From Akkermansia muciniphila (lineage in GTDB: Bacteria > Verrucomicrobiota > Verrucomicrobiia > Verrucomicrobiales > DEV007), in assembly GCA_945883495.1 (NCBI GenBank), contig CAMCXS010000018.1, forward strand, positions 1-64,000: a stretch of 64,000 nucleotides of DNA, in the 5' to 3' direction. Of this stretch, positions 1 to 6,475 are shown piece after piece (position 1 is the first letter of the stretch; every line of letters starts with the position of its first letter). Under the pieces are notes generated by a model, which saw nothing but the letters and a program-made list of their open reading frames with translations, was not told the DNA's origin and ran no database searches. The translations under genes were made by a program, and so were the position numbers.

Positions 1-213
1 TCGATGACCGAGGATCAGCTCATCGAAGAAGCGGAGCGAATCGCCAAACGCGTCATCAACACCGGCCAGCCCGCCAAGCTCCATCCGCTCAACTCCTACC
101 ACCGGCGCATCGTCCACAATCACTTCGCGGACCACGCCCAAATCAAAACCTGGAGTCCCTCTGACGAGGCCCGCTACAAGCAGATCACAATTTCCCTGAA
201 ATCCGCCCCCTGA
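1..213 (+). CDS. C-terminal part of an R3H-domain nucleic-acid-binding protein (KhpB/Jag-like), cut by window edge
   Basis: The frame is open to base 1, so the ATG at 4 is probably internal and only the last 70 residues are visible. The segment around NSYHRRIVHNHF matches the R3H fold, which binds single-stranded nucleic acid, with the Arg and two His residues of the R-x3-H type motif. In KhpB/Jag proteins an R3H domain follows a KH domain and the protein binds many transcripts. The KH part would lie left of the window. A lone R3H protein is also possible. The stop codon falls 7 bases before a long heptanucleotide repeat. Confidence 0.6.
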   Translation, partial: SMTEDQLIEEAERIAKRVINTGQPAKLHPLNSYHRRIVHNHFADHAQIKTWSPSDEARYKQITISLKSAP

Positions 214-220
214 TCCACCG

Positions 221-374
221 CACTCCGCACTCCGCACTCCGCACTCCGCACTCCGCACTCCGCACTCCGCACTCCGCACTCCGCACTCCGCACTCCGCAC
301 TCCGCACTCCGCACTCCGAACTCCGAACTCCGAACTCCGAACTCCGAACTCCGAACTCCGAACTCCGAACTCCG
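221..374. repeat. 22-copy tandem heptanucleotide repeat
   Basis: There are 14 perfect copies of CACTCCG (221-318) followed by 8 perfect copies of AACTCCG (319-374), with no interruption. The two blocks differ by one base in the unit, so a single variant seems to have spread through one half of the tract. The repeat fills nearly all the space between the R3H gene and the start codon of the iron-sulfur carrier gene at 383, where the upstream promoter or ribosome-binding region would be. Open reading frames through it on the other strand only spell a short repeated peptide and are not taken as genes. Confidence 0.97.
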
Positions 375-382
375 CCACCGCC

Positions 383-763
383 ATGGACACCACAACCCGC
401 TACCCCGGAGTGACCTTCAAATTGGGGAACGAAAAACTCATCAAGGTCCTTCCCCGAGCTTCGGAGAAGCTCACCGGTCTCCTCCGCAAACAGGGCCGCC
501 TGGATCACGGCGCCCTCCGCGTCGCCGTCGTGGGCGGCGGCTGTTCCGGCTTGCAGTACAAGATGGACCTCGTCGATGGCCCGGCGAACCGCGATCTCCT
601 CGTCGAAACCGCCGGCGTCCGCGTCGTCATCGACCCCAAAAGCGCCCTGTTCGTGAGCGGCTCCGAACTCGACTTCAGTGACGATCTCCAGAGCGGCGGA
701 TTCAAAGTCACCAACCCGAACGCCACCGTGACCTGCTCTTGCGGGGAAAGCTTCGCGGCCTGA
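383..763 (+). CDS. A-type iron-sulfur cluster carrier (IscA/SufA/ErpA family)
   Basis: This 126-residue protein has the three conserved cysteines of A-type carriers: Cys54 in GGGCSGLQY and the C-terminal pair Cys118/Cys120 in CSCGESF. Such proteins accept Fe-S clusters from the ISC or SUF scaffold and pass them to apo-enzymes in the cytoplasm. lipA, about 3.7 kb downstream, encodes an enzyme with two 4Fe-4S clusters and would be a typical client. The ATG at 383 is the only start that keeps the usual length. No Shine-Dalgarno motif is visible because the heptanucleotide repeat ends 8 bases upstream. Which subfamily it belongs to cannot be decided from sequence alone. Confidence 0.9.
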   Translation: MDTTTRYPGVTFKLGNEKLIKVLPRASEKLTGLLRKQGRLDHGALRVAVVGGGCSGLQYKMDLVDGPANRDLLVETAGVRVVIDPKSALFVSGSELDFSDDLQSGGFKVTNPNATVTCSCGESFAA

Positions 764-848
764 GAACGGCAGCCTTCCGGGGCCCTGCGCCCTCGGTCCT
801 CCACTTCGACTTGTCGGCGCCCCCCTTCTCGCCGATGCTGTTCCTTAC

Positions 849-2471
849 ATGGATAAAGGAGATGATCGGTCTGGCTCGCCGGAGGAGCTATCCCGGAAGT
901 TGGCGGACTTTGTGAAGGCGAATTTTCCTGGCGCGGTGGCATTTGCCCCGTTCGATGCCGCCTTCGGGGCGAAAGCCCCCGAATCCGAAGCGGATGAGGA
1001 ACCAGTGGCGTCCGCGCCGGGGCGCAATGCGATCTTCGAATTTCAGTTCCGGCCGCGGGACATCAAAGCGCACTTGGACCGGTACGTGATCAAGCAGAAC
1101 GAGGCCAAAAAGGCCCTTGCGATCGCGGTTTGCGACCACTACAACCACGCGAAATACCTGAAGCGGCTGGAGGAAGAAGATCCCGCGTTGGCCCGCCAGG
1201 TGGAGATCGCCAAGCAGAACGTCATCATCGTCGGCCCCACCGGAGTGGGCAAAACCTACCTGGTCAAGCACATCGCCGACCTCATCGGCGTCCCCTTCGT
1301 GAAGGCGGATGCCACCAAATTTAGCGAGACCGGCTATGTCGGCGCCGACGTGGATGACCTGATCCGCGAACTCGTGCAAAAGGCGCAAGGGGACGTGGCC
1401 TTAGCGGAATACGGAATTGTCTACATCGATGAGATCGACAAGCTGGCGACACGAGGCTCAATGATCGGCCGGGACGTCAGTGGGCGGGGCGTGCAGACCA
1501 CCTTGCTTAAATTGATGGAAGAGACCGAGGTGCCGTTGCGCAGTCCGATGGATATCCAGGGGCAGATGCAGGCCATGTTCGAGCTCAGCCGCGGCCGGAG
1601 CGGAGGCCCGACAACGGTGAACACGCGCAACATCCTCTTCATCGCCAGCGGTGCTTTTTCCGGCTTGGAAACGGTGGTGAGCGAGCGGCTCCGCAAAGGG
1701 ACGATGGGCTTCGGGGCGGAGCGGCGCACCGTGGTGCTCGACAACGAATTGTTCCGGCACGTCACGACCCAGGATTTCTTGGAGTTCGGGTTCGAAGCGG
1801 AGTTCATTGGCCGTCTCCCCGTTCGCGTGGTGTGCGAGCCGTTGCAGGCGGATGACCTGTTCGCGGTGCTCAAGGATTCCGAGGGGAGTCTGGTTCATCA
1901 GTACGAGCGGGACTTCGACGCGTTTGGCATCCGGGTCCGTTTCGAGGAATCCGGGCTTCGCGAAATCGCCGCCCAGGCCGAGCGCGAGCAGACGGGCGCC
2001 CGGGGCTTGGTGACGGTTTGTGAACGGCTGCTCCGGGACTTCAAATTTGAACTGCCGGGCACTTCCGTCAGCGAGTTGGTAATCGACGCCGCCCTGGTGC
2101 AGAACCCCGCAAAAGCCCTGGAGCACCTGCTCGCCGAGTGCCAGAGCGAATTTCACCGCCAAGCCGCGGCCGAGGTCGATCTGTTCTGCCGCGATTTTCA
2201 AGAGAAGCACGGACTCACGATCGTCTTCGAAGACGACGCCGTGGACGCACTGGCCGCGATCGCCCGGGAGGATTGCGTGAACGCCCTCCAAGTCTGCAAA
2301 CGGCTCTTCCGGGATTATCAATTCGGCCTCGGCCTCATCCAGAAGAACACCGGGCAGTCCGAATTCCGCATTCCGGCGTCGGCGGTGGCAAATCCTTCGC
2401 CATTCATCAGTGATCTTGTCGTCCAATCCTATCGCCGCTCCGAGTCTTTGATGGACGGTGCGGGGAATTAA
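849..2471 (+). CDS. ClpX-like AAA+ unfoldase with a second C-terminal small domain
   Basis: This 540-residue protein has Walker A GPTGVGKT (129-136), Walker B VYIDEIDK (191-198), the ClpX-type segment TGYVGADVDD, an EFIGRLPV segment, a GFGA sequence where ClpX has its IGF loop for ClpP docking, and sensor-2 GARGL. These point to a ClpX-type protein unfoldase. Two things are unusual. The N-terminal four-cysteine zinc-binding domain of ClpX is absent, replaced by about 60 unrelated residues. After the normal small domain (about 345-430), a second segment of similar pattern follows (about 450-520, ending in CKRLFRDYQFGL, compare CERLLRDFKFEL in the first). It may be a specialised unfoldase beside a standard ClpX elsewhere in the genome. 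Confidence 0.85.
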   Translation: MDKGDDRSGSPEELSRKLADFVKANFPGAVAFAPFDAAFGAKAPESEADEEPVASAPGRNAIFEFQFRPRDIKAHLDRYVIKQNEAKKALAIAVCDHYNHAKYLKRLEEEDPALARQVEIAKQNVIIVGPTGVGKTYLVKHIADLIGVPFVKADATKFSETGYVGADVDDLIRELVQKAQGDVALAEYGIVYIDEIDKLATRGSMIGRDVSGRGVQTTLLKLMEETEVPLRSPMDIQGQMQAMFELSRGRSGGPTTVNTRNILFIASGAFSGLETVVSERLRKGTMGFGAERRTVVLDNELFRHVTTQDFLEFGFEAEFIGRLPVRVVCEPLQADDLFAVLKDSEGSLVHQYERDFDAFGIRVRFEESGLREIAAQAEREQTGARGLVTVCERLLRDFKFELPGTSVSELVIDAALVQNPAKALEHLLAECQSEFHRQAAAEVDLFCRDFQEKHGLTIVFEDDAVDALAAIAREDCVNALQVCKRLFRDYQFGLGLIQKNTGQSEFRIPASAVANPSPFISDLVVQSYRRSESLMDGAGN

Positions 2472-2498
2472 GCGAGGATAGCGACCCAACCCTCCCGG

Positions 2499-3803
2499 AT
2501 GCGCAGGTATCTTTTCATCGCCCTGGTGATTGGCGCGATTGGCGTTTTGACCACGTCGTTGCTCTTCGAGTTTGGCGTGCTCAGCCGGTTCGCCGGAAAG
2601 CTGTCCACGTACTACGCGAACGCAGGCTGGATCAGCCCGGGACAACGCGTGGACCGGGTCTGGCACACCATCGCTTTCGTCCTCTGCTCGTTCGGCACGG
2701 CATGGGTGGTGGTGGATGTCCCCCAGTTGCTCCACAAAGGGATTGTCGTGATCGGCAGCTCGTTGCTGCTGCTGTCCCTGTCGTTTACGCTGGCGATCTT
2801 CGGGATTTTCTTTGAGCCTTTCTCATCCATCGTAGCGATCCTGGTCGCCACCGGATTGGGCTTGGTCTATTCGCTGACGGAGCCTGGGAGCCGCAAGCGC
2901 CGGCTTCATCATTACCTCGGTGGCCGAATCTCTGAATCCACCTGCGCCCGGCTCATGGAAGAGCCAAACCTGCCGTTTCTCCGGGGCCAGAATCTCCAGG
3001 TCACCGCCGTCACTATCCGCATTTTCAACCTGGCGCAGCTCCGGGAAGAGTTGAGCGCCCCCAACGTGTTGGAGGTCACCAACCTCTTTCTTCGCAATTC
3101 CGGTGAATTCCTAGCCGGCCGGGGCGGCTACCTGGATGAATCGAGCCCTGAATGCGTTCGCGTCTACTTCGGCATTTTGTCCCACGGCGGCAACCACGCG
3201 GCGACCGCTTGCCAAGCCGCTTTGGAGCTGCGCCAACGCCTCAGCAATCTCAACCAACTGCTGGAAAGCCGCTATTTCCAACGGATCGATTACGGGATGG
3301 CGATCAACACCGACGCCATGACGGTCGGGATCTACGCATCCGAGAACGCCGCCCGCCTCAGCGCCACGGGCGAACTCATCGAGTACACCCGCCGCCTGGC
3401 CGGAGCCAACCACGACTACGGATCCGCCGTCCTCCTGGGAGGCGCCACGTATGCTTTGGTGCGCAACGAGTTCGCCGCCCGGCCCATGGAGCTGATCTAC
3501 GATGCCCGTCGCGACGTCATGTCCGAGGTTTACGAACTCATCGACCGCCAAGACGCGCTCCCGCAGGAGGACGACCAAGCGATCAAGGATTTCTGGCAAG
3601 CCGTGATCTACTACCGCGAAGGCCGGGCTGAAGAAGCTCTCCTCATGTTCAGTCAGTTGCGTTCCAAGCGGCCCTCGGATCGGCCGCTTCAGTATTTCAT
3701 TGAACGCGCCCAAGCCCGCCTTTTGGAAACCAGCGACAAATCCGGCCCAGACGGGGACATCTTCATGCGGCACGGCCACGCCCGCATCCTCCAATCCCTC
3801 TGA
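2499..3803 (+). CDS. Membrane protein with degenerate class III nucleotidyl cyclase domain
   Basis: This 434-residue protein has hydrophobic segments at about 5-25, 55-75 and 82-115, then a cytoplasmic region of the class III adenylate/guanylate cyclase fold (about 165-345). The framework is recognisable: the region around AINTDAMTVGIY matches the conserved second half of the domain. The metal-binding aspartates are missing. The first site reads VTIRIFN where an Asp is expected, and the GD motif is replaced by SPECVRVYFG. It is therefore probably not catalytic and may act as a sensor or regulatory partner. The C-terminal 90 residues look TPR-like. It starts 27 bases after the ClpX-like gene and is followed by recR on the same strand. 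Confidence 0.65.
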   Translation: MRRYLFIALVIGAIGVLTTSLLFEFGVLSRFAGKLSTYYANAGWISPGQRVDRVWHTIAFVLCSFGTAWVVVDVPQLLHKGIVVIGSSLLLLSLSFTLAIFGIFFEPFSSIVAILVATGLGLVYSLTEPGSRKRRLHHYLGGRISESTCARLMEEPNLPFLRGQNLQVTAVTIRIFNLAQLREELSAPNVLEVTNLFLRNSGEFLAGRGGYLDESSPECVRVYFGILSHGGNHAATACQAALELRQRLSNLNQLLESRYFQRIDYGMAINTDAMTVGIYASENAARLSATGELIEYTRRLAGANHDYGSAVLLGGATYALVRNEFAARPMELIYDARRDVMSEVYELIDRQDALPQEDDQAIKDFWQAVIYYREGRAEEALLMFSQLRSKRPSDRPLQYFIERAQARLLETSDKSGPDGDIFMRHGHARILQSL

Positions 3804-3833
3804 GCCGTTCTCGAATTCGATGTTCGATCTCCG

Positions 3834-4448
3834 GTGAATCTCGACTACCCCATCGCCCTCCAGTCTCTCATCCTGCATCTGAAACGCCTCCCCGGCATCG
3901 GATCACGCAGTGCGGAGAGGATGTCGCTGTGGCTGCTGCAACAGCCCACCGGCGCGCTGGCCGCCCTGGCCGAGGTGCTCGTTTCGGTGGAGAGGGAGAT
4001 CCGCCCCTGCCCCTCGTGCGGGTTCTTCGCCACTCCGGAAGGCTGCGCCATCTGCTCTTCCCCGGATCGCGACGCCCGGCTCCTCTGCGTCGTCGAGCAG
4101 CCCACTGATATCTTGCCGATTGAGCGGACCGGGGCCTTTCGCGGCCACTACCACGCGCTCGGCGGCCGGCTCGCCCCATTGGACAACGTCGGTCCAGAGG
4201 ATCTGCGCATCGGGGAACTGATGGAACGCCTTCGCGCCGGAGCTTTTGAAGAAGTGGTCCTCGCCACCAGCGCGGATGTCGCGGGCGAAGCCACGGCGAA
4301 TTATCTGGCGGAAATCCTCCGTTCGTCGAAGGTGAGGCTGTCCCGGCTGGCCCAGGGAATGCCAGTGGGAGGAGGCCTGGATACTGCGGATTCCCTCACT
4401 CTGCACCGCGCTTTTCAACACCGCCGTCATCTTTCTACCGATGCCTAA
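3834..4448 (+). CDS. recR: Recombination mediator protein RecR
   Basis: This 204-residue protein has an N-terminal helix-hairpin-helix (LKRLPGIGSRSAERM), a four-cysteine zinc finger (Cys59, Cys62, Cys71, Cys74), and a Toprim domain with VVEQPTDILPIE. Length and domain order match RecR, which works with RecO and RecF to load RecA onto SSB-coated gapped DNA. The start is GTG at 3834, placed just before the conserved N-terminal helix. The 3' end overlaps lipA by 8 bases, so the two are probably co-transcribed and translationally coupled, although their functions are unrelated. Confidence 0.95.
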   Translation: MNLDYPIALQSLILHLKRLPGIGSRSAERMSLWLLQQPTGALAALAEVLVSVEREIRPCPSCGFFATPEGCAICSSPDRDARLLCVVEQPTDILPIERTGAFRGHYHALGGRLAPLDNVGPEDLRIGELMERLRAGAFEEVVLATSADVAGEATANYLAEILRSSKVRLSRLAQGMPVGGGLDTADSLTLHRAFQHRRHLSTDA

Positions 4449-5340
4449 AGCCACGATCGATCCTCAACTGCACCAGCAGCGCAAGCCGGAATGGATCAAG
4501 GTCCGCTTGCCGAACAATCCGGTATTCTGGTCCACGAAAGCCCATGTCGCGGACCTGCGGCTCCACACCGTTTGCGAGGAAGCGCAATGCCCGAATCGAT
4601 GGGAATGCTGGGGCCAAGGGACTGCCACCTTCATGATCGCCGGGGATCGCTGCACCCGGGCCTGTGGATTTTGCGCCGTCAAGACCGCTAAGCCTTTCCC
4701 CTTGGAAGCGGACGAGCCCGAACGCGTGGCCGAGGCAACCAAACGTCTCCGCCTCAATCACGTCGTCATCACGGCCGTGGCCCGCGATGATGTTTCCGAT
4801 GGCGGCGCGGAGCACTTCGCCCGCACCATCGAAGCCGTGCGCCAGGCCAATCCGGGAATCGTCATCGAGGTTCTCGTTCCCGACTTCAACGGCAAGAACG
4901 ACGCGCTCCAAACCGTCATGGACGCCCGGCCGCACATCTTCAACCACAACCTGGAGACGGTGGAACGCCTGACACCGTTGGTTCGGTCCCGAGCCCGTTA
5001 TCAACGCTCCCTCGAAGTGCTGGCCAAGGCCAAGGAAATGGTCCCCAGCGTGGCCACAAAGAGCGGGCTCATGCTCGGTTTGGGCGAACAAGAAGAGGAA
5101 CTGTTCCAAGCCATGGACGACCTCCGGGCCCATCGCGTGACCGTTCTCACCCTGGGCCAATACCTCCGCCCGTCGCAAAATCACCTTCCCGTGGTCGCCT
5201 ACGTCCACCCGGACAAGTTCGCCGAATACAAGCTGGTCGCCGAATCAAAGGGATTCCGCCACGTCGCCTCGGGGCCGCTGGTGCGCAGTTCGTATCACGC
5301 CGCGGATTTCCGCCCGGAGCTGGACGTAGAGCAGGAGTAG
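4441..5340 (+). CDS. lipA: Lipoyl synthase (radical SAM)
   Basis: This 299-residue protein carries both cysteine sets of lipoyl synthase: the auxiliary cluster ligands Cys45, Cys50 and Cys56 (CEEAQC, then ECW) and the radical-SAM CxxxCxxC at Cys71, Cys75 and Cys78. A terminal RSSYHA motif supplies the serine ligand of the auxiliary cluster. The enzyme inserts two sulfur atoms into octanoyl groups on lipoyl carrier domains, giving lipoate for pyruvate and 2-oxoglutarate dehydrogenases and glycine cleavage. The gene overlaps recR by 8 bases. A hairpin follows directly downstream. Confidence 0.97.
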   Translation: MPKATIDPQLHQQRKPEWIKVRLPNNPVFWSTKAHVADLRLHTVCEEAQCPNRWECWGQGTATFMIAGDRCTRACGFCAVKTAKPFPLEADEPERVAEATKRLRLNHVVITAVARDDVSDGGAEHFARTIEAVRQANPGIVIEVLVPDFNGKNDALQTVMDARPHIFNHNLETVERLTPLVRSRARYQRSLEVLAKAKEMVPSVATKSGLMLGLGEQEEELFQAMDDLRAHRVTVLTLGQYLRPSQNHLPVVAYVHPDKFAEYKLVAESKGFRHVASGPLVRSSYHAADFRPELDVEQE

Positions 5341-5343
5341 AGT

Positions 5344-5372
5344 GAATCCCTGGTGGTCCGCCCAGGGGATCT
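5344..5372. terminator. Candidate bidirectional hairpin terminator between convergent genes
   Basis: ATCCCTGG at 5346-5353 pairs with CCAGGGGAT at 5362-5370, apart from one bulged G, around an 8-base loop. It lies in the 33-base gap between the convergent lipA and SHD1-protein genes. There is no clear T-tract, so it is a plausible but unproven terminator. Confidence 0.4.
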
Positions 5373-5373
5373 C

Positions 5374-6258
5374 TCAAGGAGCGCCGCTTGGCTTCGTGTC
5401 ACCTTGGCCTAGCAAAGAGCGCACCCACTGAAGAAAGGCGTTGGGCGCAGGGGACGGGGGCGCACTCACGACTGGAGCCTCCGGACTCTTTTCTGGTGGT
5501 TCTTCGGTGGCGGCCATGGGGGGAGATGGCTCAGGGGGGGAAGCGAGCGCGGCTTGCGTGGCTGCTTCCTCCAGCTTGCTCAGGTATGCCGCAAACGAAC
5601 GCGAAGCCGGGGAGTTTCGAGCCTTGCGGACCTCCACTGGATCCGCGAGACCCAAACCTGCCACGTCGCGTGAGTCGATGCGCACTTGGATCGTCACCGC
5701 CTGGCCCACCCTCAACAACTCGGTGTCTTTCTCCTTGCTCTTGCCCGGCCACACGAGAGTCACCCGGTCTGGAGAAATTCGGAGTTCGGTCTTACCCGGC
5801 ACTCCGTAGCTACTGAAATCAACCATCGACACGGTCCCGAGCGCCAATTCAAGGCGGGGTTGCGTACTCGTGATCGAGCCGGGCTGAAGTATCTTCGCTA
5901 CTTGGCCATTGACGAAAAGATGCTTTCCGATGAGAGGCTGCCGATTGAACTTCAGCAACTCTACGAGAACCTCCTCGGTGAGCAACGGCTTGAGCACCTC
6001 CTCAGCCGCCCATTCGGTCTTCTTCTCGTGAAGACGCAAGGCTTGCTCCCGAGACGCTGGGCTCAAACGGCTCAGCTCCACCTCGTAAACCTTGCGGTCC
6101 TGCTGGATCACGACGGAATTTCCGGCCAGACTCAACCGCACAAACGAAGCTTCGATCGTCTGTCCCTCAGTATTGATCCATTGCTGAGAGCCGTAGACCT
6201 CACCAAGCACCATGGCGCTCCAGCTCAATAGCAACGATAGGCCCAACCTTGCCCTCAT
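5374..6258 (-). CDS. Secreted SHD1-domain protein of unknown function
   Basis: This 294-residue protein starts with a signal peptide (MRARLGLSLLLSWSAMVLG). An SHD1-like module follows (about 25-75: QQWINTEGQTIEASFVRL through VELSRLSP), a small fold common in planctomycete and verrucomicrobial secreted proteins. A middle beta-rich region has no family I recognise. The last 80 residues are rich in Pro, Ala, Ser and Glu. It is probably periplasmic or surface-exposed, and its role is unknown. It is transcribed towards lipA, and its promoter must lie in the 217-base gap upstream. Confidence 0.7.
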   Translation of the reverse strand: MRARLGLSLLLSWSAMVLGEVYGSQQWINTEGQTIEASFVRLSLAGNSVVIQQDRKVYEVELSRLSPASREQALRLHEKKTEWAAEEVLKPLLTEEVLVELLKFNRQPLIGKHLFVNGQVAKILQPGSITSTQPRLELALGTVSMVDFSSYGVPGKTELRISPDRVTLVWPGKSKEKDTELLRVGQAVTIQVRIDSRDVAGLGLADPVEVRKARNSPASRSFAAYLSKLEEAATQAALASPPEPSPPMAATEEPPEKSPEAPVVSAPPSPAPNAFLQWVRSLLGQGDTKPSGAP

Positions 6259-6475
6259 ACCTTTTTCTATTGCACCCTGCTAAAGTGTCAAGAGACGATG
6301 GGCGTGAATGATTATGATGGACGCTGGAACGGAATTCTTGGGAATTCCGCTACTCAGAATTCATTCTCGTAGCGGAATCGCCCACGCATTCCGCCCTTTC
6401 TGACCCTCAGTTCCATTCACCCCCAGAGACGATATGGGTGAGAGGAAGTGAGGAATCGGCGGGCGGTCTTTCTGA
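6259..6475. other. Intergenic segment with a 10-bp inverted repeat
   Basis: This gap lies upstream of the SHD1-protein gene and downstream of the PVC cytochrome operon, all on the minus strand. ATTCCGCTAC at 6344-6353 and GTAGCGGAAT at 6369-6378 form a perfect 10-bp stem with a 15-base loop. GGAATTC also recurs inside the region, which allows an alternative fold. A short sequence similar to AGAGACGATGGG appears on both sides (near 6291 and 6424). The stem could terminate the operon. No T-tract is evident. Confidence 0.5.

Noticed and set aside
174-508. Minus-strand frames through the heptanucleotide repeat encoding a repeated FGVRS peptide
   Set aside because: They result from the tandem repeat and overlap a well-supported gene on the other strand.
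1458-2735. A 425-codon minus-strand open frame
   Set aside because: It is a shadow of the ClpX-like gene, with no domain.
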